Counted from the first letter of the stretch, positions 8,206 to 16,607 are shown. The stretch is DNA of 64,000 bases from Alphaproteobacteria bacterium (GCA_017308235.1 JAFKFL010000008.1:1-64000); one strand, 5' to 3'. A program made the numbers and translations. Notes: generated by a model from the sequence alone, not told the origin.

Positions 8206-8994
8206 GTGACGACAAATGACAACTGGGGCTGGCGGGCGCGTATCGGCCTTTTTATCGTCGGCAACGAGGTCGTCCCGGAAGCCGAATGGTGGGCCATGGC
8301 CCCGTCCGGCGTTTCGGTACACGCCGCCCGTGTGACGGCGCGTGCACCGTGGGCGAGTTGGCGCGAGGACCGCAAAGGCGTCGAGCCGGCGGAGGATCTG
8401 GTGCGGGGCTGTCGCCAGTTCGCGGCCATGCGGCTGTCGTCGGTCGTGGTTGGGCACAGCTCCAGCAGCTTCGTCGGCGGCAAGGGCTGGGACGAGGCGG
8501 TGGCCGCAAACCTCTCGGGTACGATCGGCACCGGCGTCATGGTGACCACGAACGGCCTCGACACGCAGGCCGCGCTCAAGGCGTCGGGCGTCAAGCGCCC
8601 GTTCCTGGTGATGCCGCCGTGGTTCAACGACGACCTGGTGGCTATGGGCCTTCGTTACTACGCCGATGCCGGGTTCGAGCCGGCTGGCCATCTTCGCTAC
8701 GATCCGGGTCGAAAGTGGCGCGACCTGCCGCCGGCGGACCTCTACGGCCATGGCATGGGCTTCGAACAGGAAGTCGAGCCGCTCTACGCGCAGATCAAGG
8801 CCGGCTGTCCGGCTGGTGCGGACGGTATCCTGATCGCGGGCACCGGTTTTCGCTGCGTCTCCATTCTGGAGGCGCTCGAGCAGGATCTGCGGCGCCCGGT
8901 ACTCTCCGCAAACCAGGTGAGCCTGTGGCGCTGCCTTAGAGCGGCGACCATCCACACGCCGGTTGCAGGCTACGGAAATCTACTCAGGCTTTGA
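8206..8994 (+). CDS. Maleate isomerase/arylmalonate decarboxylase-family protein
   Basis: The 262-residue protein has the two-domain Asp/Glu racemase-like fold of AMDase and maleate isomerases. The GTG start at 8206 has a ggagag motif 8 bases upstream and leads into NDNWGWRARIGLFIVGNE. Recognisable blocks are SSVVVGHSSSSFVGGKGWD and ILIAGTGFRCVSILEALEQ followed by RPVLSANQVSLW. In both active-site blocks the place usually held by a catalytic cysteine is occupied by Ser or Gly (GHSSSS, AGTGFR); the only nearby Cys is downstream (FRC). Substrate and even catalytic activity are therefore uncertain. Confidence 0.75.
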   Translation: MTTNDNWGWRARIGLFIVGNEVVPEAEWWAMAPSGVSVHAARVTARAPWASWREDRKGVEPAEDLVRGCRQFAAMRLSSVVVGHSSSSFVGGKGWDEAVAANLSGTIGTGVMVTTNGLDTQAALKASGVKRPFLVMPPWFNDDLVAMGLRYYADAGFEPAGHLRYDPGRKWRDLPPADLYGHGMGFEQEVEPLYAQIKAGCPAGADGILIAGTGFRCVSILEALEQDLRRPVLSANQVSLWRCLRAATIHTPVAGYGNLLRL

Positions 8995-9031
8995 GTCGTG
9001 CCGGTAACGCATGTCCGCTTAGACGGAATTA

Positions 9032-9151
9032 CCTCACCCTGAGGAGCGCACGCAGTGCGCGTCTCGATTCGCGCGGGGTAACCCCCGCGCTGTGGTGGGA
9101 CGAGCACCACCCTTCGAGACGCATCGCTTCGCGATGCTCCTCAGGGTGAGG
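9032..9151. repeat. Dispersed palindromic repeat, family B, copy 1
   Basis: The 120 bp element has terminal inverted repeats, cctcaccctgaggagc at the left and its complement gctcctcagggtgagg at the right. The interior carries further short inverted arms. It is homologous, in inverted orientation, to the element at 24014 (shared ccacccttcgagacg). It lies between convergent genes and could act as a bidirectional terminator. Confidence 0.8.
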
Positions 9152-9163
9152 TGGGAATTTGCT

Positions 9164-9565
9164 CTAAGTTTCAAGAAGGGCGTCGTAGCCGCGTTCGTTG
9201 AACTGGAGCAGGCAGAAGCCGTGGCCGAAGGGATCGGCGAGCATGGCGATCCTTCCGTAGGCCGCGTCCTTGGCCGGAGCCTCGAGCTTTGCCCCTGCGG
9301 TGACAGCCCGCTCGACGGCGGCATCCACATCGCTGACGACGATGTCGGGGTGAACCGGCGTCCAATGCCGGCTGTAGCGCCGCAGATCGCCGCCTGCGCC
9401 CACAGTGCCCGCCTTCTTCGTCAAGAGATAGACCGGAGCGGGCCAGCCGAGGAGCTCGACGAAGTCCGTGCCGAACCGGCGACCGACCTTCAGGCCGAAC
9501 GCGGCCGTATAGAAGCGCACGCCCGTCTCGACGTCGGGCACATCGATATTGAGCAGGAACGTCAT
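9164..9565 (-). CDS. VOC (glyoxalase/bleomycin resistance) family protein
   Basis: The 133-residue protein has one vicinal-oxygen-chelate fold: two beta-alpha-beta-beta-beta modules, starting LLNIDVPDVETGVRFYTAAFG and continuing HPDIVVSDVDAAVERAVTAG, ending with ADPFGHGFCLLQF. The second module resembles glyoxalase-like domains where the final glutamate or histidine binds metal. The reaction is unknown; resistance or small-molecule dismutation are possible. It is encoded just downstream of the quinone oxidoreductase gene on the same strand (47 bp gap) and may be co-transcribed. Confidence 0.82.
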   Translation of the reverse strand: MTFLLNIDVPDVETGVRFYTAAFGLKVGRRFGTDFVELLGWPAPVYLLTKKAGTVGAGGDLRRYSRHWTPVHPDIVVSDVDAAVERAVTAGAKLEAPAKDAAYGRIAMLADPFGHGFCLLQFNERGYDALLET

Positions 9566-9612
9566 CGCAGCCTCGCGGGTTGGGTCTCACGGGTTGGGTT
9601 TCTCGACCGAGG

Positions 9613-10623
9613 TCAGTCGTTCATGACGACGGCAACGCGACCCGTGACGCTGCGTTCCAGGAGCGCGCGCATTGCCGTGGCTGATTCGTCGAGGCGATAG
9701 GTGCGGTCGACATGCGGCCGGCAGAGGCCGGCCTCGCACCATCCCTTGATGCGGACCATAAGCGCGAGCGTGCGGTCGGCTTCCTCGAAGCGCGCATCGT
9801 GCGGGCTCCAGCCGGCGTAGTAGCCGTAGTTGAAGCCCGTGACGGCGATCGACTTCACCAGCAGGATATTGGCCGGAACTTGCGGGATCGTGCCGCCGGC
9901 GAAGCCGATGGGACAAATGCGGCCTTCGACCGCCATGCAGCGCAAGGACTGTGTGAAGACATCACCGCCCACCGGATCATAGACGCGATCGACGCCACGA
10001 CCGGAAGTGAGTTTCAGCACTTCCTCGCGGAAATCGGTGGCCGTGTAATCGATCACGTGGTCGGCGCCGTGGGCCTTCGCGAATGCCGTTTTGCGCGCGC
10101 CGCCCGCGGTCGCGATCACCGTTGCGCCCAAAATCTTGCCGATCTCGACCGCGGCCATGCCGACGCCACCGGCTGCGGCATGCACCAGCAAGGTCTGACC
10201 CCGCTGCAAGTCGAGGACCGAGCGCCAGCTCAGCGCGCCGGCCGAGGTTGGATAGGAGATGGCGAGCTGGATCGCCTCGATGAAGCCCACGTTACGAGGC
10301 TTCGTGAACACATTCACCTCGTGCGCCACCGCTTCCTCGGCAAGCCCGCCCCAGTCGAGCACGGCCACGACCTCGTCGCCCACCTTCACTCGCTTGCAGG
10401 CCGGGTCGGCCTCGATCACGACGCCTGCCGCTTCGGTGCCGGGTGCGAAGGGCAGGGGCGGCTTACGTTGGTACTTGCCCGCGATCACCAGCGTCGTGGC
10501 AAAGCTCACGCCGGCGGCGCGAACCTTGATGCGCACCTGCCCGGATCTCAGAGGCCGCCGCTCAACGTCCTGCAGCTTGAGGTCCTCTGGGCCACCCCAT
10601 TTCTCGCAAATCATTGCTTTCAT
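9613..10623 (-). CDS. NADPH:quinone oxidoreductase family protein (zinc-free MDR)
   Basis: The 336-residue protein belongs to the zeta-crystallin-like medium-chain reductases. It begins MKAMICEKWGGPEDLKLQDV, has the GroES-like domain with PFAPGTEAAGVV, and a Rossmann domain with HAAAGGVGMAAVEIGKILG for NADPH. The cysteine/histidine zinc ligands of alcohol dehydrogenases are not apparent. It should reduce quinones or enones using NADPH. It starts divergently from the PadR operon across a 166 bp gap that contains two inverted repeats. Confidence 0.9.
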   Translation of the reverse strand: MKAMICEKWGGPEDLKLQDVERRPLRSGQVRIKVRAAGVSFATTLVIAGKYQRKPPLPFAPGTEAAGVVIEADPACKRVKVGDEVVAVLDWGGLAEEAVAHEVNVFTKPRNVGFIEAIQLAISYPTSAGALSWRSVLDLQRGQTLLVHAAAGGVGMAAVEIGKILGATVIATAGGARKTAFAKAHGADHVIDYTATDFREEVLKLTSGRGVDRVYDPVGGDVFTQSLRCMAVEGRICPIGFAGGTIPQVPANILLVKSIAVTGFNYGYYAGWSPHDARFEEADRTLALMVRIKGWCEAGLCRPHVDRTYRLDESATAMRALLERSVTGRVAVVMND

Positions 10624-10650
10624 GACGCGACTCTACAGCCTGCATCTCCT

Positions 10651-10683
10651 GTGTCATCCCGAGCAGAGGATGGGCGATGACAC
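10651..10683. repeat. Perfect 8-bp inverted repeat in divergent promoter region
   Basis: GTGTCATC at 10651-10658 is matched by GATGACAC at 10676-10683, with CC/GG extending the stem. It lies 28 bp upstream of the quinone oxidoreductase start and 107 bp upstream of padR. It could be an operator or a hairpin; the sequence alone does not decide. Confidence 0.5.
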
Positions 10684-10740
10684 GGTCGCCATTTGCGAAA
10701 TTTTTACGAATGCCTCTGGACTCGAGGCCAGGCCGTGTCT

Positions 10741-10757
10741 ACCTTGCATAACAAGGT
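10741..10757. promoter_or_regulatory. Candidate PadR operator
   Basis: A perfect inverted repeat ACCTTG-CATAA-CAAGGT, extendable by one T/A pair on each side, is 33 bp upstream of the padR start. PadR proteins commonly bind dyads in their own promoters and autoregulate, so this is the best operator candidate; binding is inferred. Confidence 0.5.
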
Positions 10758-10789
10758 ACCATGCTTAACGATATACTGAGGAGAGGTCG

Positions 10790-11149
10790 TTGTCGGAGTC
10801 CCTGTTGGTGCAGCTTCGGAAAGGGGTGCTCGACATGTGCGTTCTCGCCATGCTCGCCCGCCAGGACGGCTACGCCTACGACATTGCCAGCCGACTGGCC
10901 GATGGCATCGGCATGGGGGAGGGCACGATCTACCCCTTGATGCGGCGCATGCAGGCCGACGGGCTGGTGAAGACCTACCTCGAGGAATCGAGCAGCGGGC
11001 CGCCGCGCAAATATTACCAACTCACCAGGGCTGGCCGCGCGGCTCTCGCCGCGCAGAAGGCGGAATGGAATGCGTTCACGTCGTCCGTGGCCAAGATCCT
11101 GGCGGACGCCAACCTTGCCTCGCCGAGAATCGTGGGAGGAGCCTCATGA
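10790..11149 (+). CDS. PadR-family transcriptional regulator
   Basis: The 119-residue protein has the PadR winged helix: LLVQLRKGVLDMCVLAMLAR, DGYAYDIASRL, then GEGTIYPLMRRMQADGLVKTY and RKYYQLTRAGRAAL, with a short C-terminal dimerisation helix. The start is a TTG with a strong gaggagagg Shine-Dalgarno upstream. The stop overlaps the next gene (ATG at 11146). In other bacteria PadR genes sit directly ahead of HAAS-domain and DUF4097/GIN genes in envelope-stress-type operons, as here. A dyad at 10741 may be its autoregulatory site. Confidence 0.9.
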   Translation: MSESLLVQLRKGVLDMCVLAMLARQDGYAYDIASRLADGIGMGEGTIYPLMRRMQADGLVKTYLEESSSGPPRKYYQLTRAGRAALAAQKAEWNAFTSSVAKILADANLASPRIVGGAS

Positions 11150-11724
11150 CCAAAGCCGAGTTCCTGGACACCTTGCGCCGTCGCCTCGCCGGACTGCCGC
11201 CGTCGGAGATCGACGAGTTGATGGCTGACTATGCAACGCACTTTGCCGACGGCATGGCAGCGGGTCGCAGCGAGGCCGACATCGCCGCGGCCCTGGGTGA
11301 TCCCATGCGGCTGGCGCGCGAGCTGCGGGCCGAGGCAGGTTTTCGCCGCTGGGAGACGGCACGCACGCCGGCCAATTTCTTCGCCGTGTTGTTCGGCTTC
11401 CTGGCGCTGATCGCGGTCGATTTCGTCTTCCTGCTGCCGCTGCTGGGCGGGCTTGCCCTGTTCGTTCTGGTCGCCGGGATCGTTCTTCTGGCCTTGTCCC
11501 TTGGCGGAATCGTGGTGGTGGTGAAGTTGATCCTGGACCACGGCATCTTCGCCCATCATTTCATCGCACGCGCGTTGAGCGGCATCGGCCTGCTCAGCGT
11601 TGGTGTCGGAGGCGGGGCGCTGCTGCTGTTGATGATCGATTACGTGGTGCGCCTGCTCGGCCGGTTTGCCCGATTGCACTACGAGCTCCTCGACCAAGCG
11701 GAGCAGGGAGATGTTCATGGTTAG
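11146..11724 (+). CDS. HAAS-domain (DUF1700) membrane protein
   Basis: This 192-residue product has an N-terminal HAAS-type helical domain (MTKAEFLDTLRRRLAGLPPS, then EIDELMADYATHFADGMAAG and EADIAAALGDPMRLARELRA), followed by about three hydrophobic segments between residues ~75 and ~175. The soluble domain is typically found in proteins encoded with PadR regulators. It overlaps padR by 4 bp and the following GIN-domain gene by 8 bp. It probably works at the inner membrane with its neighbours; the molecular role is not known. Confidence 0.85.
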   Translation: MTKAEFLDTLRRRLAGLPPSEIDELMADYATHFADGMAAGRSEADIAAALGDPMRLARELRAEAGFRRWETARTPANFFAVLFGFLALIAVDFVFLLPLLGGLALFVLVAGIVLLALSLGGIVVVVKLILDHGIFAHHFIARALSGIGLLSVGVGGGALLLLMIDYVVRLLGRFARLHYELLDQAEQGDVHG

Positions 11725-12433
11725 GAACCTTGGCTGGATTGCCGTTGGCGGCTTGAGCATCGGTGTCGCCTGCCTTTCGCTTGCTTCAGCGATCGGAGGC
11801 GACGACATGTACGGGTTCGTCGGTCGGGGTTTCGCCTTCGATCGATCGTGTGGCGGCGATGGCGCCAAGGCTGATTCGAGTGCCACGGAACGGCGCTGGG
11901 CTTGGGATGGCGGCGATACGATCGACATTGCCGTGCCGGCCACCGTGCATTTCCACGGTGGCGACGGCGACGACGTGATCGCGCGAGGCCCATCCGAAGT
12001 CCTCGCCCATATCAAGGTCGACGGCCACAGGATCACGCTCGACTGTCGCGGCACCCAATGGCGCAAGGTCGATATCACCCTGCCCGGGCGTGCCTTCCGG
12101 CATATCGGACTCTCGGGCTCCGGCAACGTGTTCATGGAGAATGTGAACCAGCCCGATCTCAACCTGCGCATCAGCGGGAGCGGGAATCTGCAGGCAAAAG
12201 GGGCCAGCGATCATGTGACGGTCAAGATCTCCGGCTCGGGCCGCGCGCGGTTGGCGGAGCTCGCGATGAAGGAGTTCACCGTCAATGTTTCCGGCAGCGG
12301 CAACGTCGAGGCCGCTCCCAAGGACGTCGCCGACATCAAGGTCTCTGGCTCGGGCAACGTGCGGCTGTTCAGCCATCCGGCCCAATTGCGCAGCCATATC
12401 GCGGGATCGGGGCGCATCACGCAGCAGGATTGA
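11717..12433 (+). CDS. GIN-domain (DUF2807) exported protein
   Basis: The 238-residue protein has an N-terminal signal or anchor (GWIAVGGLSIGVACLSLASA) and a C-terminal beta-helix marked by six regularly spaced SGSG-type turns (LSGSGNVF, ISGSGNLQ, ISGSGRAR, VSGSGNVEA, VSGSGNVRL, IAGSGRI). This is the head/GIN domain fold, usually extracytoplasmic. I chose the ATG at 11717 because gggag lies 6 bases upstream; an ATG at 11711 abuts it too closely. It belongs to the PadR-HAAS operon. Confidence 0.85.
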   Translation: MVRNLGWIAVGGLSIGVACLSLASAIGGDDMYGFVGRGFAFDRSCGGDGAKADSSATERRWAWDGGDTIDIAVPATVHFHGGDGDDVIARGPSEVLAHIKVDGHRITLDCRGTQWRKVDITLPGRAFRHIGLSGSGNVFMENVNQPDLNLRISGSGNLQAKGASDHVTVKISGSGRARLAELAMKEFTVNVSGSGNVEAAPKDVADIKVSGSGNVRLFSHPAQLRSHIAGSGRITQQD

Positions 12434-12441
12434 GAAAAGCG

Positions 12442-13446
12442 ATGGATGCGCGTTCGCGTAGGAGGCCGAGCCTGTTGCGCAAACTGTTGATTGGCACGCT
12501 GAGCGTGCTCGTCCTGATCGCAATCGCTCCTGTTGCCGTCATCGCGTTTGAGGCGCCAACGCCACCACCGCCTATGGCCTCGATGGCGGTACGCGCAAAG
12601 CATGCCGACGGCCCAGGCGTTCCGGCACCTCGGCACTTCCAGGCACGGGACGGCGCCAGCCTCCAGTACTACGCCTATCCCGCTGAACCGGACAAAGTGG
12701 CTGTCCTGGTTCACGGTTCGGCCGGTCCCGGAAGCAGCATGCATGCCCTCGCGGAGGCGTTGCGTGCCGCGGGCGTAACGACCTATATGCTGGATATTCG
12801 AGGCCACGGCGGTTCCGGCCGTCGTGGCGACATCGACTATATCGGGCAACTGGATGACGACCTCGCGGACTTTGTCGTCCAGCTTGGGCTGGCAAGGAGC
12901 GGCGCGAGCCGCACGCTTGTCGGATTCTCGGCCGGCGCGGGATTCGCTGTCCGTTTTGCCGGCGGTCCCTATGGTTCGTTGTTTGACCGCTATGTGTTTC
13001 TTTCGCCCATTCTCCCGGGAGCGCCAACTCTGCGCCCGAGCGCCGGTGGCTGGACCAATATCTCTGTCCCGCGCATCGTTACAATTACCTGGCTCGACCG
13101 GCTGGGCATTCACTGGTTCGACGGGTTTCCGGTCATCAGCTACGCGGTGTCCCCGGAGCGGCTGCAGTCCGTGACGGCGAGCTATTCCTACCGACTGATG
13201 ATGAACTTTGGCGCTGCTGGCCGATATGAGACCTACTTGAAGAACATCCACCGTCCGGCGGCTGTGCTCGTTGGCGGCGCGGATGAGCAGGTCGTCGCCG
13301 ACCGTTTTGCGCCCCTGATGCAGCATCTCGGCGTAGATATTCCGGTCACTATCGTGCCTGATATGACGCATCGTGACATGATCGATGCTCCCGAAGCATT
13401 GCGGGTGGTCGTTGGCGCGATCTCCACTGTACGCGCGGGCGAGTGA
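12442..13446 (+). CDS. Membrane-anchored alpha/beta hydrolase (monoglyceride lipase-like)
   Basis: The 334-residue product has an N-terminal transmembrane anchor (LLIGTLSVLVLIAIAPVAVI) and a serine-hydrolase domain. The nucleophile elbow is LVGFSAGAGFAVRF, the acid lies in GGADEQVVADRFAP and the histidine in DMTHRDMID. It resembles the monoacylglycerol lipase/lysophospholipase group. It follows the GIN gene by 8 bp, so it is probably the fourth gene of the PadR operon, suggesting a lipid or envelope function (inference). Confidence 0.82.
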   Translation: MDARSRRRPSLLRKLLIGTLSVLVLIAIAPVAVIAFEAPTPPPPMASMAVRAKHADGPGVPAPRHFQARDGASLQYYAYPAEPDKVAVLVHGSAGPGSSMHALAEALRAAGVTTYMLDIRGHGGSGRRGDIDYIGQLDDDLADFVVQLGLARSGASRTLVGFSAGAGFAVRFAGGPYGSLFDRYVFLSPILPGAPTLRPSAGGWTNISVPRIVTITWLDRLGIHWFDGFPVISYAVSPERLQSVTASYSYRLMMNFGAAGRYETYLKNIHRPAAVLVGGADEQVVADRFAPLMQHLGVDIPVTIVPDMTHRDMIDAPEALRVVVGAISTVRAGE

Positions 13447-13457
13447 CTGCGCTGCGG

Positions 13458-15059
13458 TCAGGCGAGAGCCGGAAGCCCCAGTGCCTTGCCAAAACGCCGA
13501 CTGCAGTCGAGCGGATCGCCGTACTTGCGATGCCGCGCCGTGTGCTGGGCGGCGGCGAGCAGCAGGCGGTCGCGGTCGGGGCTGCGGTTCCGCGCGTAGT
13601 CCTCGAGCATACAGAGAGCGATTTCCTGGTTGTGCGGATCGTTGCCGAGGCGGGTTGCCGCCAGCGCCAACGCGCGCACGAGCGACGCCCTGTCGTGACC
13701 GCTCTCCAGATAAGCCTTGGTCCAGCCCACGGCCTTGGGGGCGTCGAGTGCGAGCGTCGCCCCCTCTACACCTGCCGTCAGCCGCTCGGCATCAAAGCCC
13801 GCGGCGTTGGCAGGCATCTCGATGCGCGGTGGCAAAAGATCGCCGATCAGTTTCTGGTGGAAGGCGTTCTGGTTGAGATAGGCCGCCGCGAGATAAAGGA
13901 GCTTGATGCGTTGCGGATGGTCGAACGTGTCCCAGAACCAGCCGAGCGTGTTGAGATACTCGTAGCAATGCTGCGGCAGCGAGAAATTGAGCTCGCCGTG
14001 AGTCTCCAGCACGACCTCCGCGGCACCGATCTGCAAGGCGTCGAGAATTGAACGCGGATCCTTGCCGGCTTTCAGGAGCTCGGTGACTTTCAGGAGATAG
14101 CCCGGCTCGGGCTGGCGCAGCACCGCCTCGATCAGCGCATCCGACTCGAGCTTGTTGAGGGGCGTCTTGTTGCGGAGCAGTGCCCGTTCCTGCTCGGTGG
14201 TGCCGCCATAGGGAATGGCGTGCAACGACTGCCCTTCGAGATAGACGGTGACGGCGTTGCAGGCGACTTCGTAGAGCGAGTACCAGCGCGGGCCGACCGC
14301 GATGTCGAGCGCGCCGGCATAAAGCACGTCGTGGGCGTTCTCCCAGCCGATGGCCTCGCCCAGCTCGACTGTCGCGCGGGCGCGGAAGGATTTATGCCCG
14401 GTCGTATAGGAACGGTTCTGGAACGAACGATCCTGCACATCGATCAGGCCAGCGAAGACGAGTTCGGACAGGGCGGTGCGGCGCTCAGCCGGATGCGCCA
14501 TGAGACCCAAGAACACGCGGTAGGCTTCGGCCACCTGGCCGCGGTGCACCAGCGTCGCCCACTGGCCGAGCCGTTCCTTCAGCGGTCCTTGCAGAGCGAG
14601 TGGCTCCTGGTCGGGCCAATGCACGATCGGTGCGGGAGGCGGTCCATCCGGCACCTGCATACCGCGCGAATAGTGGCCGGGGGCCTTGCCGATCTTCTGG
14701 TTCCAGATGTCGAGGCCGGTCGGGATGTACCAGATGGTCTGTGCCATCGGCAGGCCCGACGCGGCGCCGGGCAGCATCTTCGAGAGATGCAGTGTCGTCC
14801 GCGCGCTCAGAAGGCAATGATCGTTGTTGACGAAGTTCACGTACCCATCATCGATGCGCTCGTGATAGGGCACGTGGGTGTAAGGGGCATGGATGCGCAC
14901 CGCTTCGCGCAGCATTTCCGGCAATGGCCGGCCTTCCTTCGCCAGCTTGTAGTAGATCTCGCTCGCACCTTTCTGGTCGCGGTCGAGGATGCGCGCCTCA
15001 AGCGCAGCATAGAGCGGGTCGGTACGCGAGGCGGCTAGGGACGCAGTGTCGGGCGACAT
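13458..15059 (-). CDS. Large conserved protein of unknown function
   Basis: A 533-residue soluble, mostly helical protein with no signal peptide. Conserved-looking stretches include HAPYTHVPYHERIDDGYVNF, NNDHCLLSARTTLHLSKMLP, PTGLDIWNQKIGKAPGHYSR and GGTTEQERALLRNKTPLNKL. It is rich in His, Tyr and Trp in its N-terminal half. The general appearance faintly recalls questin-oxidase-type alpha-helical proteins, but I cannot assign a family. It is convergent with the hydrolase gene (11 bp apart). A ggagg Shine-Dalgarno precedes the ATG at 15059. Confidence 0.8.
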   Translation of the reverse strand: MSPDTASLAASRTDPLYAALEARILDRDQKGASEIYYKLAKEGRPLPEMLREAVRIHAPYTHVPYHERIDDGYVNFVNNDHCLLSARTTLHLSKMLPGAASGLPMAQTIWYIPTGLDIWNQKIGKAPGHYSRGMQVPDGPPPAPIVHWPDQEPLALQGPLKERLGQWATLVHRGQVAEAYRVFLGLMAHPAERRTALSELVFAGLIDVQDRSFQNRSYTTGHKSFRARATVELGEAIGWENAHDVLYAGALDIAVGPRWYSLYEVACNAVTVYLEGQSLHAIPYGGTTEQERALLRNKTPLNKLESDALIEAVLRQPEPGYLLKVTELLKAGKDPRSILDALQIGAAEVVLETHGELNFSLPQHCYEYLNTLGWFWDTFDHPQRIKLLYLAAAYLNQNAFHQKLIGDLLPPRIEMPANAAGFDAERLTAGVEGATLALDAPKAVGWTKAYLESGHDRASLVRALALAATRLGNDPHNQEIALCMLEDYARNRSPDRDRLLLAAAQHTARHRKYGDPLDCSRRFGKALGLPALA

Positions 15060-15168
15060 GGGCCTCCTCCGGCAAGACCCTCATTAGACGCCGGGTTTGT
15101 TCGGCTTCCAAGCCGCCATTGGGACGGAAGTTCGTATCGTGATATGTGGAGACCGGGGGAGGTGAGAC

Positions 15169-15708
15169 ATGCTCACCACGCGTCCGTCAAAGCGGGACAA
15201 GGTCGGCGCCTTCAATACCGACCTGATGTTCGACATCCTGGACGAAGGCCAGCCGATCGGCAGCCTCGTGTACGACAAGAAAGCCATGCGCGCGGCGATC
15301 ACCATCGCCGACAAGACCTACACGGTCGAACGCGATCGGCCGGACGAGCGGCTCTACCAGGCACTGCTCCGTGTCATGACCGGAGGCGAAAAACCGCCGG
15401 CCAATCCGTGGGCGCTGAAGGACGGAGAGGGGCGGGCATTGGCGCTTGGGGAGGAAGTAAAGCGCGGCTTCGCCGTCAGCCGCGGCGAGGACAGTTTCTC
15501 GTTCCGCAAGGTTTCACGCCCCTATCATCTTTATCGCGACGGCAGCGAGCAATCGCTGGGCTCAGTTGGCCAGGAGAAGTTTTTCACACGGACCCTTCAT
15601 ATGAATCTGCCGGCCGAGTTCGATCCGGCGTTTCAGGTCTTCCTGCTCACATTGCTACTCAGCCTGACGATGAAGCAGCTCGAGAATTCAAGCAGTTACT
15701 CGAACTGA
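15169..15708 (+). CDS. Conserved hypothetical protein
   Basis: The 179-residue protein has no signal peptide. It looks like an all-beta domain (IGSLVYDKKAMRAAITIADK, FAVSRGEDSFSFRKVSRPYH, LGSVGQEKFFTRTLHMNL) with a hydrophobic C-terminal helix (FQVFLLTLLLSLTMKQLENS), reminiscent of tubby/LURP-one-like domains that bear a C-terminal hydrophobic helix, though this is uncertain. A gggggaggtgag ribosome-binding site precedes the ATG. I do not assign a function. Confidence 0.7.
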   Translation: MLTTRPSKRDKVGAFNTDLMFDILDEGQPIGSLVYDKKAMRAAITIADKTYTVERDRPDERLYQALLRVMTGGEKPPANPWALKDGEGRALALGEEVKRGFAVSRGEDSFSFRKVSRPYHLYRDGSEQSLGSVGQEKFFTRTLHMNLPAEFDPAFQVFLLTLLLSLTMKQLENSSSYSN

Positions 15709-15815
15709 GGAAACGGCCGGCAGGTTCCGCCCAGCAGGACGGAATGTCGTTGCGCGACTGCTTGGTTTACGGAACCATCGCGACCGGTACCGATTCGCAA
15801 TCCTGGAGGACGCCC

Positions 15816-16607
15816 ATGCCCGATCTTCTCAAATCCGTCGAAGACGGCGTGATGAAGCTCACATTCAACCGCCCCGACGCGATGAATGCGCTGAGCCGCG
15901 ACATGATGACGGCGTTCAGCGACTCGCTGGAAGAGGCGGCAGGCACGCGCGAGATCGGCTGCGTGGTGGTGCGCGGCGCGGGCGAGAAGGCCTTCTGCGC
16001 CGGCGGCGACGTGAAATCTATGGCGGCCGGCCGCGACCAGGACAAGACCTACGAGGACAAGGTCCATGACATCCGCGAGCGCATGCGCGTCTCCGAGCTG
16101 CTGCACGAGATGGGCAAGCCCACCATCGCCATGGTGAACGGCGTGGCGGCAGGCGCCGGGCTCTCGATCGCGCTGGCGGCCGACATGCGGTTCGTCGGCA
16201 AGGGTGCACGCATGACCACGGCCTTCGCCAAGGTCGGCTTCTCGGGCGATTTCGGCTCGCACTACTTCCTGCACAAGCTCGTCGGCACCGCCAAGGCGCG
16301 CGAGCTCTACTTTACGGCCGAGATCCTGAACGCCGAACAGATCGAGAAGCTGGGCCTCGCCAACCGCGTCATCGACGATGCCGCGCTCGACAGCGAGACC
16401 ATGGCCTTTGCCAGGAAGCTTGCGGCCGGTCCGCGCGTGGCGTGGTGGCATGTGAAGAAGAACATGAAGGTGGCGGAAGAAGGCACGCTGTCCGAGGCGC
16501 TCGACAGCGAGGCCGCGCGCATGATCCGCACCGGCGAGACCAACGACCACAAGGAAGCCGCCCGCGCTTTCGTCGAGAAGCGCGCGCCGGTGTTCAAGGG
16601 GAACTGA
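15816..16607 (+). CDS. Enoyl-CoA hydratase/isomerase family protein
   Basis: The 263-residue crotonase has oxyanion-hole segments KAFCAGGDVKSM and NGVAAGAGLSIALAADMRF. The catalytic loop reads AKVGFSGDFGSHYFLHKLVG, with Asp instead of the Glu of hydratases. That arrangement is closer to isomerases such as PaaG-type enzymes than to true hydratases. The ATG at 15816 has a tggagga ribosome-binding site. It lies on its own between a hypothetical gene and the convergent LivM permease gene, with 14 bp overlap at the 3' ends. Confidence 0.85.
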   Translation: MPDLLKSVEDGVMKLTFNRPDAMNALSRDMMTAFSDSLEEAAGTREIGCVVVRGAGEKAFCAGGDVKSMAAGRDQDKTYEDKVHDIRERMRVSELLHEMGKPTIAMVNGVAAGAGLSIALAADMRFVGKGARMTTAFAKVGFSGDFGSHYFLHKLVGTAKARELYFTAEILNAEQIEKLGLANRVIDDAALDSETMAFARKLAAGPRVAWWHVKKNMKVAEEGTLSEALDSEAARMIRTGETNDHKEAARAFVEKRAPVFKGN

